In this document: positions 36,334-47,287 of the stretch, piece after piece
Layout of the letters: the number at the start of each line of letters is the position of its first letter
How positions within the stretch are numbered: position 1 is the first letter of the stretch
Origin: Nageia nagi
Lineage: Eukaryota; Pinophyta
Direction of reading: 5' to 3'
Assembly: GCA_050084985.1 (NCBI GenBank)
Contig: JBITNC010000001.1
Location: forward strand, 186,186,001-186,250,000
Length of the DNA: 64,000 nucleotides
Position numbers and translations under genes: made by a program
Notes under the pieces: model-generated
The model's input: only the letters and a program-made list of their open reading frames with translations
What the model was told of the DNA's origin: nothing
The model's database searches: none

Positions 36334-38261
36334 ATGAAACATTAGAATTAGAATCAAATAAATACTTATCATATGACTTTAGTCATTCAAATAAAGTATT
36401 GCTATGCTCATAAAGAATAACTCTCAAAATAGGGTATCAAATAAAATCATAGTTATGAATGTAATTATGGGAATAATTCTAATATCCTTAAAGAAATCAT
36501 AAGCTAATGATGTAGCCCATATTATGTATCATGGAGAGCGAATTAGTAAGGAGAAAAGATATCTAATATGAAGATAATTAATCTAATTAAACAAATTCAC
36601 ATAAATTCTATAAGTAATAGTATATGGATAATAAATCAAATAACACCATGGGTGCTTAGACACTTGTAAATGGATAAAGTAGGATTGCCTAGTGTTGATA
36701 TGATATAATCTATGATTCATACATACATAGATAATGAATGGAAAGTCAATTTTTATAAAAATATCTTCTTGATAATCCATAGTAAGTATTACATACCATT
36801 ATGATGAGGGAACAAAACTTATGACATGGTTAGAATGAATAATGAATCAAACATATTTTTAGGAATAATTAATTCAAGGCATTGAATAGATATAAACATA
36901 GATTTCTATGATAAAAAGAATCTTTATATATGTCTATATCACTATAAAATGAATATCTATCTTGAAGAATGTTAATTGGTTCAAATAATGACCTAAACTA
37001 GATGAAAAACCCTATAAGGATAAAGTGGAATTCAATATTGAATTAAGTCTAGAAGGATGGAATTTATGGGTTGTCTCAACAATGAAGACAAAAAATATAT
37101 AGAAAGTACATTAGTCCAATTCTTGTTATGAGAACTCATTAAATGAAACATAAGAATAATATTCCTTAAGTATGGACCACTCTACATTGCACTTCCTTTT
37201 TTGAAGTAGTTGAATTTAGTGTTAACTCAAGGCTCATTATTATTTTCTAGAATGTGAAGTTCTTATAAGGTAGTACTTCATACATTGCACCATGTATATG
37301 GAATGAATATAGTAATTCTAAATATTCCTAGTGAATTCTTGAACAAGTTTAATTTGAAACTTCTTGTCTACATTGATGAATTTATTATTTATTTTAAATA
37401 TGAAAGATGATTTTTTTACCATGATTTAGATTAAAGTAACATATTAATGCTTGGTACAAGCATGAAACCTAGAAACCCTAATAATTGATTTAGGATCAAT
37501 TATTTCTAGGATTGATAGAACGTAGGGTAGTTTTATTTTAAAAACTTACTTAAAACTTATTACACCATACAAACCTCTCAAGGGTATTTCTAAAATATCC
37601 ATGGATCCCCAAGATATGGGAAAAGGGATATCAGACTCCATGGTGAGCCTAGTTAATAGATATGGGTAGGCTAATGTTTCATACCGTTGATAGGTTGTTA
37701 GATGAGGATAGTAGTCAATAAAACTATAGTTACTAGATGAGGGTAATTAGTAGTCATACTAATTGTAGTAAAAAATAGGAGTATGATGATCATTCCATAG
37801 GTAAGGATGCTTACCCATTTCATTTGGGATATTGCCTAGGATAATCTATCTACACCTATGAATTAGAAGGTCATATAGAAAGGATGATTAACCTAGTGGA
37901 TGAGCATTATCTCAAGTGATATGGGCCCTAAGTAGGAAATGAATACATCATGAATAGAAATTTTTTTGCACAATTTGTGAGCAAGAATGGTGGAGTCACT
38001 TATGTGGCATCTTCTAATGGATGAGCATTGAGAAATGAACACTAGAAGGATGATGATCAAGATTGGCTAATATAGATTTGGCCAATCTTTCCATGTGAGT
38101 ATTGGCTCACTAGTAGCATTGATATGCTCATATGGATCACCTTATCCATCCTAGATTATTTTAGTGTTTAAACTAATAAAAAAAATTAAATCTAAAATTT
38201 TAAGGTCTTTTATGTCAAGAATAGGTGAAAATGATACCAAGAAATAGGTGGTAGCACTACA

Positions 38262-40740
38262 CATTTAAAATACATCAACCATATAAACAACCTTTGGTTG
38301 TGGAGAAATTATAATCAAATATTGATTTACTTACATTTCAAAATAATATCAAATAAGCACATGAAATATTTAACTAAAGGTTATTCTAAGAAAATCCCAT
38401 CATTCCACAACCTCAACCTCAACCCCCACCTAAAGTTGAACAATAATAATATTTTCTAAACATAACACCCAACTTTCAAAATGTTGTTCAATATAACACA
38501 CATCATCTATTTCAAAGGGAAATGAATTCCAATGAGGCCAATTCTTCTCAAAATATTACCTTCCAAAATTCACCAAATGTCCAAAACACTAATGTAAATA
38601 ATTTTCAAATCCCATAAAAAAGCAAGTTTCTTAGAGCATTAATCCATAAGGCCAAACCCCCCCTGTTGATCATTAAAACCAAGCCAATCTTGATTATTAG
38701 GATGGCCTTGGCTAATATTTTATGCAAGAAAAACCAAATACCCAAAGAGAATCAAACCAAGGTATGAATCACTTTAAAACTCCTCCATTCAATAATACCC
38801 AAAGTGGGCTAAACCAAGGTATAGATCACTTTCCAAATATTCCAATCCAAAAATAACTCTAACCCTAATATGTAAAACCCTAATGGAGGTCAAAATCCAT
38901 TGATAATTCCATTCAAAAGACCATTCAAACAAATACCCAATAAGGTTACTCAACTCCATCCATGGAAGAGATACAACAATTGATTAGGCACATGCAAAAT
39001 CTTATGTAGCAAAAATAGGTGGCTGATTTACATGGAAGTCAAAATTAGAATAATTCATATGATACAAAATAAGGGTATGGTTATGGTATACAAAAAAATA
39101 GTTACAAACATATATAGCAAAGTTATGGTCCTAATATTCAACTTCAACCCTAAGATCAACAACAAGTTTATAACAAAAATCTTGGGCACAACACATAAGG
39201 ATCATCATCGGGTCAACAAGGTACATTCTATACCCCCATTACACATGCTTTAGAGAGGAAAGTGAGTTATTTAAATAAGCCAAATCCATCTTATGGTGGA
39301 ACAAATTCATCCCATGGTGGACCAAATTCACTTTTTACAGTACCTAATGTGTATGATAAAATATAAATTATGAGAAGATTGCAAGAGTTAGAGGATAAAG
39401 TAAATAATTTGGAATTATCTAAAGTGAGCTATGGGGAGATATGTAATGAGATTATAAATCCTTGTATTCCCATGAGTGCTTACCCTAAGAAGTTTGATAT
39501 GTCCAAAATAGACAAGTTCAAAAGTAAGGAGGATCCAAAAGAGCATTTGAGGTACTTATAACATGCTTATTATTTGATTACAAATGATAATGCTCTTATA
39601 TAGTGAACTTTTCATATGACTCTTTGGGGACAAGCTATGAATTTATACAAAATCACTTTGATAACATAGCTTGTATTCATTTCAACAACTTGTAAACCTC
39701 TTTCATGAACATTTCTCTATCAATATCAAGAAGAGGGCTTAAATTCTAGATTTAATGAATTTGGCTCAATTTGATAAAGAGTCCAATTCTAACTATGTTA
39801 CTAGGTGGTAGTATTTAATTATAGATATGAACATATCTTTTTCTCAAGAGGAGTTGGTGAGACTACTCAATAAAATTTGTGTTAGGAAAATCTCTACATA
39901 TTTACAAATACAATAACATAGAACCTTTGAGGAAGCAATTTCCCAAGAAAAGGTTATTAAGGAGGTAATTATTCATAATGGTGAGATTAAGGTGGTAAAC
40001 AAGGCAAATGGTAACCATGGTTACGGATCTAATAAGAGTGGTGCTATGAATAGAGGCAAGCCCCAAGTCATTGACCACCACCATATCTAATACAAAATGT
40101 TTAATAGTATAATCAAATTAATGTACTAAGTCAACCTTATGACCAGAATTAAGCACAAAGGTAATATTCTAAGCCATATAGGAAGTTTGAGCTATTGGGT
40201 TAACCTTTGTCCAAGATATTAAAAAAAAAATCAATGATGCTAAACTATTAAGATTAGTGAAAGTGAGGTAGGATCCTTCTTGGGCCACCAAACCATGGTA
40301 TAAATATGATGAGTTTTATGATTTCCATAGGGTAAAAGGCCACATTATCAACTGTTGCATCTATTTACATAATATCATTCACAACTTCATAGATTTAAGG
40401 AAGTTGGTGCTTAATGATACCTCTTTGGATCCTAACACTAATTTATAAGTATATCAAAATTTGTTACCTCAACAAAGGTCAAACTAAGGTGGCACCACTG
40501 GGAATTACAATCAGCCTACTCAAAATGTACCTTATAATTATGGAATGTAGCAACAATAAGCTAGGGAATTATAAGAGGCACAATCTCAGATGCACTTTGT
40601 AGGTATGGTTATTGTTTCCACTAGGGCTAAGTAGAAGAGATACAAAGGAAAAGGTCAAGGATAAAATCATGAGGATATGGGGGTGGATATAAATATGCCT
40701 ATTAATATTCCTTCTCCTCCTCCTTCAGCACAATAAGGTG
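38262..40740 (+). pseudogene. Element C gag, C-terminal part
   Basis: The sequence resumes at the D target site and continues the frame of 23,844-24,371. It has a Pro/Gln-rich linker (PQPQPQPPPK near 38,408) and Asn/Gln-rich stretches (39,000-39,250). The gag core from 39,370 reads MRRLQELEDKVNNLELSK, YPKKFDMSKIDKFKSKEDPK and MTLWGQAMN. The zinc-knuckle-like block at about 40,270-40,370 reads WATKPWYKYDEFYDFHRVKG then HIINCC, with its first Cys changed to Tyr. The minus-strand ORF at 39,902-40,084 and several short plus ORFs are shadows. Confidence 0.8.
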
Positions 40741-40959
40741 TTAAGGATAAGTTATAAAGTGATATGGAGTAGTAGCTAAGACTTACCCCCATCAAATTAT
40801 CTCTATGGTACCTTATTAGAAATTCTAATCAACATAAAGATGATTTAGACCAGATATTGTGAACTATAGAGTTGGATTCTTCATATATTACTTCTTTCAT
40901 TAAATTTATTAGGATTATGAAAGAAAATGTAAAGCCATTCATTCTATTATTTTAGCATG

Positions 40960-42170
40960 AGATATGAAATATTGGAAATTAGAAGTATAAAAATCATCCT
41001 TTACACATTATTTCCCATGTTGACAAAAACTATTTTAAGAGGATGCTTGTAGATGGTGGAGAAACCATAAATGTGGTTTCATCATTGATATTGGGTAAGC
41101 TTGACTTATATTTATCACATCTTAAGGCTCTCACATATATTTTATGAACTTTCAACAATCAGTTATGTAACACATTGGGTAGTATACTATTACCTATCTT
41201 GGTGGGATCCAAGTCCATTCATCCATGTTTTCAAGTAATAAAGGAAGAGCAAGAGTACAACTTCCTACTTTTTAGGCCTTAGATTAGAGAGATGGAATGC
41301 ATGCCTTCCACATTGCATGGTTGTATAAAATATATTAAGGATGGATTCATACATTATATATGGATGGATGAGGAACCTTTTAACCATTGTAACCTTTCTA
41401 AGATACCAAATGGCCCCATTCATCCAGCCACCCACATATTTCCTAAGATTATCAACTTTAACCAAAATCCATTATCTTTTGGTACTACTATTAATGTAAG
41501 TTATTAAGAAGTAAAATTTGAATCAATTAACAAGATATTCCTAAATAAAATTGAACAAATCTCCATAGATGCACAAAAATATGAAAATCCAACAACCATC
41601 TATGAGGAGCCTAAAAAAGATACAATCATGATACCTTTAGCTACAATTCAATATTAAATCTCTTGGAGGGCATGAGTGACATACTTAGATAAAAATATTA
41701 AACAAACCAACTCCTATACATGCAAAAAAAGTATAATTACTCAAATAGAGGAGAGTAATATAGCTAAATAGGACCCTCCAAATATAACTATAAAATAAAA
41801 GAAAGAAGAATCCATAGATGATCATAGTCATATCTCTCAAGTGGATGTCAAATTTAAAAATGTTAGTCTAATTTAGTATACCATAAATGATATACTATTC
41901 AATGTATTATCTCTTCATGATGTAGGTCATCCATTTGAGTCTCCCTTGGCCATTGGTACCTTGGTACTACTTGGTCCATTAGATAACCAAGCTTTCTTTA
42001 TTTATGTAGGTCTTGATTTCCCTTCTTACAAAGTTTTTAAGGTTGTATCAAAACAAGAATTTTTAGGTAAAATCTATTGTTTATCTAGACCTTCCTTCAT
42101 TTATCACTACTTTTCCAAGTGTAAATGGTAGGGATTTGGTTTGGATTGGTACAAAAAAGGTATGATTCAT
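40960..42170 (+). pseudogene. Element C protease and G-patch remnant
   Basis: The protease reads HPLHIISHVDKNYFKRMLVD then GGETINVVSSLILGKLDL (about 41,000-41,100), with the catalytic Asp kept. IREMECMPSTLHGCIKYIKD and PFNHCNLSKIPN follow (41,283-41,410). Near 42,107-42,165 the block FSKCKW-stop-GFGLDWYKKG resembles a G-patch, matching E at 51,202-51,265. The order protease then G-patch is also seen in some retroviruses, where the glycine-rich module binds nucleic acid. Several stops break the region. Confidence 0.78.
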
Positions 42171-42840
42171 GTCACACAACTACCTACTCAAGGTGACAAA
42201 GATGAATAAAATCTTATTTTCAAGGGCTATTGAACAATAATAAGCTTAGCCCAAATATTCATGAGATTAAGGATGAGGGAGACTATAAGGAACTTTCCAC
42301 CCCTCATGAGGAATTGTTATGTGAAGCACCCTCTTTACCAATATCTCATTGTTCTATACCTCACTTTCTATTCAAACAAATCATCATGGTCAGAGTCTCC
42401 TTAATTTCTCCTTTTTCGCATCCCCTTGATTTTGATGTTATTCATGTGGTGGATCAAGATACTACTAATTTTGAAATGATTTCTACTACTTATATTGCCA
42501 CTCATGATAGCTATATTTATCCTTATAGACATATTGAACCCTATGATGATGAGCCTAATGAGGACACTTATTGCTTGTATCTTAACCACTAGTGGGAGGA
42601 TTGCTCACACATGTTAGTTGAGGAATCAATGTAGAAATACCTAGGATATGATCCTACTATTTATAAAATTTTTTAGGTTGGTAAAGGTATTGATACAAAT
42701 GACCTAAGAGAATGGACTATAAAGATCAAGAAGAGAGTGAGACTCATTTCTTATGCATATCAGAATATGTTGGGGTTGGATACTAACATTATGGTGCATC
42801 ATTTGAATTTTAAACTAAATATGAATGAATCAAATAAAAA
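42171..42840 (+). pseudogene. Element C linker before RT
   Basis: A 120-codon open stretch at 42,230-42,592 (acidic, with HPLDFDVIHVVDQD and YDDEPNEDTYCLYLNH) is followed by the conserved lead-in to RT: RLISYAYQNMLGLDTNIMVH, then HLNFKLN. The matching lead-in in E is VFAWSYVDMPRIDPKLVVHN (about 52,025-52,085). I see no separate enzymatic domain in it. The minus-strand ORF at 42,401-42,589 is its shadow. Confidence 0.6.
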
Positions 42841-43510
42841 TCATGTCACATGCATCCTAGAAAGGTATTTTTGGTCAAGATAGAGTTGCAAAAGATATTG
42901 GATACCAAATTTATAAAGGTAATTTCTTATCTAGAGTGGATTTACAATTCAGTAATAGTTCCCAAAGTAGATGGTAGAATTAGTATTTGTACAAATTTCA
43001 AAGAAACGAATAAAGCATTTCCTAAGAATGATGTTTTGTTTCCCAACATTGATGCCTAAATTGACAATAGGATAGGTTATGAAATGTTTTCATTGATGGA
43101 TAAGTTTTTTTATTACAATCAAATCATGATCATTAAAGAGGATCATCATAAAATGGAATTTACCACTCCTTTGGAGGACCTATTATTATAAGGTGATGCC
43201 TTTTGATCTTAAGAATGCAAGGAGCAATTTATCAGAGGGGCATGAATTACATTCTTCATGAATATATGCATGATATAGTTGAAGATTATGTTGATGACTT
43301 AATTGTGAAGACAAAAATATATGATACTCATCTTATGGTAGTATGCAAGGTCTTGGAAAGATTTATAGAATACAATGTTAGAATCAATCCTAAGAAGTAT
43401 ATTTTTGGGTTTCTTTCAAGGAAACTATTAGGTTTCATTATATTAAAGAGAGGCATTGAGTATGATCCAAATAAGATCTAGGTTATTAATGAAATAGCTC
43501 CTCCAAATAA
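42841..43510 (+). pseudogene. Element C reverse transcriptase remnant
   Basis: Fingers: VELQKILDTKFIKVISYLEW, then DGRISICTNFKETNKAFPKN (42,850-43,059). Palm: MFSLMDKFFYYNQIMIIKED with the first catalytic Asp, then a frame change, then AIYQRGMNYILHEYMHDIVE and DYVDDLIVKTK with both YVDD Asp residues kept (43,203-43,320). Thumb: YNVRINPKKYIFGFLSRKLL. Frame changes near 43,060 and 43,190 and stops make it inactive, but its catalytic motifs are better kept than A's. Confidence 0.85.
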
Positions 43511-44079
43511 TTTAAAGCAATTACAGAGTTTATAGGGTAAGATTCAGGCTATCAAGAGATTCATAGCACAATTATTTAGTAAATATCAACAATTAAATAA
43601 ATTACTAAAGAATAATGTCAACTTTTCTTGGGATTTAGAATGTAAAGTGGCATTTGATGTGATCAAGAAGTATCTTACATATCCTCCCATTATTATTCTT
43701 CCTAGGTTGGGAGTGCTTTTTCACTTATATATTTCTACCATTGAATTTACTTTAAGCTTGATGCTAGCCTAATAGAATGATGTAAAGAGAGAGCATGCCA
43801 TCTACTACCTAATTCATACTCTAGTAGTATATGAGAGTAGATACACACATATTAAGAAATCATTACTCATAATAGTCTTTGTGGCATAAAAATTATGACA
43901 CTATATGCTTAAGTAGAATATGTATGTGATTTCTAAGATGGATCCCTTAAAATATATGATGAACAAAATTTGATCATGTTTATCATTGAGTTTGATCCTA
44001 AGTTCATAAATAAAAAATCTATCAAGGGTCAAGTTATACCTCATCAGTTAGTAGAAGTGCCCTTGTAGAATGATATTCC
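43511..44079 (+). pseudogene. Element C first RNase H remnant
   Basis: The connection reads KIQAIKRFIAQLFSKYQQLN. The RNase H follows with NFSWDLECKVAFDVIKKYLT and LGVLFHLYISTIEFTLSLMLA, then HAIYYLIHTLVVYES and MYVISKMDPLKYMMNKI. The DAS-type catalytic position is diverged. It aligns throughout with E's first RNase H (52,800-53,180). Confidence 0.75.
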
Positions 44080-44408
44080 TCTACACATTCAATTATTGGA
44101 TAGCAATCTATTTCATGCATTTCATATTGAGTAGGTAGTAGAGAAAGAGGATTTTGATATGATAATGTATTTTGATAGCTCTCACTGTGAGCAAGGGGGA
44201 GAAGTTGGGGTAGTATTTATAATGCCATAGGGTGTTCTCATGCTTACATACTTTAAACTATCCTTTGAGTATAAAAACAACAATGCTAAGTATGAAGCAC
44301 TCATTCTTGGGTTGAAATTGGCAATAGAGATGAAGTATGAGCATCGCAAGATATATGGTTACTCTTTGCTATTTATTAATCAAATCAAGGGTATTTATGA
44401 TTGTAACC
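44080..44408 (+). pseudogene. Element C second RNase H, left half, interrupted by E
   Basis: The frame reads DFDMIMYFDSSHCEQGGEVG, VVFIMP, TYFKLSFEYKNNNAKYEALI and KIYGYSLLFINQIKGIYDCN, ending in the TAACC target site. The first catalytic Asp (YFDSS) is present. The Glu of AEYEA is Lys, and the Asp of GDS is Tyr. Joining to 63,681 restores the reading frame, as element A shows in its uninterrupted copy. Confidence 0.85.
44404..44408 (+). repeat. Left target-site duplication of element E
   Basis: TAACC lies directly before E's 5' LTR and is repeated at 63,676-63,680 directly after its 3' LTR. Element A has a single TAACC at the matching place (about 5,557, minus strand). Confidence 0.95.
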
Positions 44409-45525
44409 TGTAGACACTCAAAATAAACCCTACATTTAGTTTAACAACATATAAATAAATAAAATAAGTATCTTTCCAACATATATCACATTAAAATGAT
44501 TATAACTCCTTATACAAGCTTCAATCAATCTTTAAAACTCTATTATTGGATAGATCTTTTTGAGTAGATGCAAAATGGGTGGTCATATGACCTCTTTTCA
44601 TTAAAAAATGACTGTTGGATGATCATTCTAATATTAGTATAAAATTTACTAAACAATCATTGACAATCTATCACAATCATTGATGATCCTCTAGGATCGT
44701 TAACGATCGCTAAATAATTCAAAAACTAACAAATCTAAGCCCAGAATAGCCTAGTACGCACAATTTAGAGTTATGGACATGGATTTGAGATAATAACACC
44801 TCAAGATTTCACACGGAAGGTTACCTGGAATTTTGTGACTACAAAACAAATTAATAACAAACTTTTGAGCTTATAAATACAAGCTCTATATGTGAACAAG
44901 GGGACCTGAATTTACTATAGCGAAGCTCTATGGAAATTAAACTAGAAGTTTGTAAGCAAATATTGGAAGCTTGATCAATAGCGAATCTACCATCTGGTAT
45001 ATTTTAATATTATGTTGTTTACTTCTGATTTATATGTATTAGCAGGTATGCTTTGATGTTTCATTTGTTTTCTATGTGTAGGGTCAATACAAGAATAGAA
45101 TGATAGAATCAAGCATAAAGGAGAACAACCAGGAAGAGATACAAATATTTCAAAATTTTACAAAAAGTTCACTATAATGCCATAATCATCGATGATTTAC
45201 AGATCGATCGATGGTGATTCCTTAGATCGATGACAAAAGTTGAAAGTTTACAACAAGCACAATAATAGTGGGAGACCATTGATCGCTACCGATCCCTGCG
45301 TAGATCATGGCCGATCCATTACGATCGTTGTTGATCATAATAAATCGATACTGATTCATGCAGATCGATAACAACCTCTTATTTGTATTAAATTTCATCA
45401 AAAATCTTTTTTGGATATAATATCTACATTATTATTGATGTGTAATATTGAATGTGTTCTAATTTATTATGTTGAATGATTTATCTAACTAAATTGCATT
45501 TTAGGTGCACAATTCAGTATACAGA
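44409..45525 (+). repeat. Element E 5' LTR
   Basis: It is 1,117 bp, starting TGTAGACACTCAAAATAAAC and ending TATACAGA. Its partner is 62,558-63,675, with near-equal length and about 95-96% identity by hand count. It contains two clusters of GATCG-type motifs (about 44,637-44,712 and 45,186-45,372) and the TATA box. Many differences from the 3' copy are C/T or G/A, concentrated at CG-containing motifs. Confidence 0.95.
44867..44886 (+). promoter_or_regulatory. TATA box of E inside an inverted repeat (5' LTR)
   Basis: GAGCTTATAAATACAAGCTC: the six bases on each side of the ATAAATAC core are perfect complements. The same arrangement, one A longer, is in the 3' LTR (63,016-63,036). Position about 460 bases into the LTR fits a U3/R core promoter. 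Confidence 0.7.
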
Positions 45526-45528
45526 ATC

Positions 45529-45545
45529 TGGCGCTAGAAGGAGGG
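45529..45545 (+). other. Primer-binding site of element E
   Basis: TGGCGCTAGAAGGAGGG begins three bases after the 5' LTR end. The leading TGG pairs with the CCA end of a tRNA, as in all plant LTR elements. I do not assign the tRNA by eye. Confidence 0.75.
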
Positions 45546-47287
45546 CCCATTGCATGCATTCAGAGAATCAAAGTAAAAAATAGGATCAATTACATATTAT
45601 TTTGATTATATTTTTTTGATCTATTGTTTTGTTTTTGTTTTTTGGTTTTTTAGGATCATCGATGATCGTACCTAAATCGCCAATGATCTCTGTAAAATTA
45701 TCAATGATCCTTGTAAAACTGGTATGTTTTCTAATCTAAGGTAAATACGGTAAATGTAAGTAGGCATTTAAAATGATAGTCGGTAAAATTTCGTGTGATC
45801 TTTTTGCTCAGAGTACATGTAGAAAATGGGTAGTAAAACTTTAAATGCATTTTTATTTAATGTATGTTATGAATAATGTTATTTGTTTTTATTCTTTTGG
45901 GTTAAGGATACATACACATTAATACTTTTTATCCTACCTACTTATGCTCTCCCTTTGCACTTCGTGCGATCTAAGGTGACCAGAATAGACCAGATAAGAA
46001 GGAGTAATTAATTTTTCTTTTCTTTCACATTCACATTATCATTAATTTGGTTAATTTATCACACATAATGAACTCTTACCAAGTCTGCCCTTACCACTCC
46101 AATGGAGGTCAAAGGGATATGTGATTAGTAAGAGGAAGTAATTTACTACACTTAATACTTCCACTATTGGAAGGAGTAAATGAATTACACTTAATTTGGA
46201 ATGAACCTAAGGTAAATGAATCGAGTTTTGGATAGTATAAATCATATTAAAAGGTTAATGAATTGGAGGGATTCGAATACATGAAGTACTTCCACTTAAC
46301 AAAGTATGCTCTCACTTTTGCGCTTCAAGCGATCTTAAGTGATCAGAAATTAGTTAAGTGAAAGAGGTAAAATTTATTCACATCTTATTTGGAAATATAG
46401 TTCACATTAACACTCTTAAAGATGTCTTCCCTTACCACTCCATTAGAGGTCGAAGGGATATGTGACTCTTGGAGGAGTAATTGAACCTCACTTAACTAAT
46501 TTATCTACACTTAACGGCTTCTTACCAAGTCTGCTCTTACCACTCCATTAGAGGTCAAAGAGATATGTGACTAGTAAGAAGAGGAAATTTATTACACATA
46601 ATACTTCCACAGCTGGAAGGGGTTAATGAACATCATTAAGAGATTGAATAATGAATCCCATTATAATTAAAAAGAATAACGGGGTTTATTAAGGTCAAGA
46701 CTCACTTAAAATAAACTTTTTGATTATATCACATTAAGATAAAATAAGTAAATGGACATGAATGTTTGGGAGGGTAGTATGCATAAATGTATCTTACTTG
46801 TTTAAATGCATTTCATAAGGCCTTAAAGGAATAATTGAACATTAATGAGTTGGATGTCACTACCAACCGTTAATTCTTACTCCTTTGTAACCACCGACAT
46901 AACACACTTGAAACCATAGAGCCAGTTACACTTGGAGGTGATGACCAAGGTAACTTTCCTTTAGGTAGGATTCAAAAAAGGAGACTCATCTAGAACCAAG
47001 CCAAAAGCCATAGAAACTTGCAAACATTAGAGTTACCCAACCTACCTTGTTTAACATTTGACTAGTCAAAACAAACTAGGAAAATTAAAAAGATTAAAAA
47101 TAAACAACCCATATCATTCATTTAATTCAGATATTAAAAATATGCGAAAAGGTTAAAGAAGATAATCACATCGTTAAAAGTAGGTTTGCATATAGGCTGT
47201 TTATGCATTAAGTTGTTTTCTCAAAAATATAATTTAAAAGATAAAATAGAGTTTCTTATTCACGATGCTTGTTTATGATATCTAAAA
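45546..47287 (+). other. Leader of element E with structured repeats
   Basis: This is 1.7 kb of non-coding leader. At 45,654-45,713 there is a GATCG-type motif cluster. Between 45,940 and 46,640 there are repeated hairpin units: three copies around CTTACCACTCC (46,074, 46,419, 46,519), two of CTTCCA-N4-TGGAAG (about 46,158 and 46,603) and two of CTCTCnCTTT-GCnCTTC (about 45,946 and 46,308). Stems are kept by paired changes between copies. The rest to 47,287 is AT-rich without clear features. The position between primer site and gag suggests packaging, dimerisation or translation control. Confidence 0.65.

Larger units (their letters stand above)
24372..38261 (+). mobile_element. Element D: Tekay-like chromovirus with very long LTRs, nested in C
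   Basis: The 5' LTR is 24,372-28,327 and the 3' LTR 33,168-38,261, both in + orientation. The internal region carries gag with a zinc knuckle, protease, RT, RNase H, integrase and a chromodomain-type C-terminus. The flanks are TATTT (24,367-24,371) and CATTT (38,262-38,266), a 5 bp target duplication with one change; element A has a single CATTT at the matching site, proving the insertion. The RT block [19 protein letters not shown] and the RKLRSRETNEYLFQ tail point to the Tekay branch of chromoviruses. LTR differences of roughly 10-20% in the stretches compared make D older than E. Confidence 0.9.
33168..38261 (+). repeat. Element D 3' LTR (about 5.09 kb)
   Basis: It starts TTTGATGGCC (the TG of the 5' copy is changed) after AAGGGATTATG and GGCGGTAGTA, a probable polypurine region. 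It ends GGTGGTAGCACTACA at 38,261, followed by CATTT. It carries the second TATA box (33,993) and, unlike the 5' copy, an extra 1.16 kb block at about 34,705-35,866 and an enlarged (TA)n(GA)n tract at 36,290-36,332. Confidence 0.87.
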
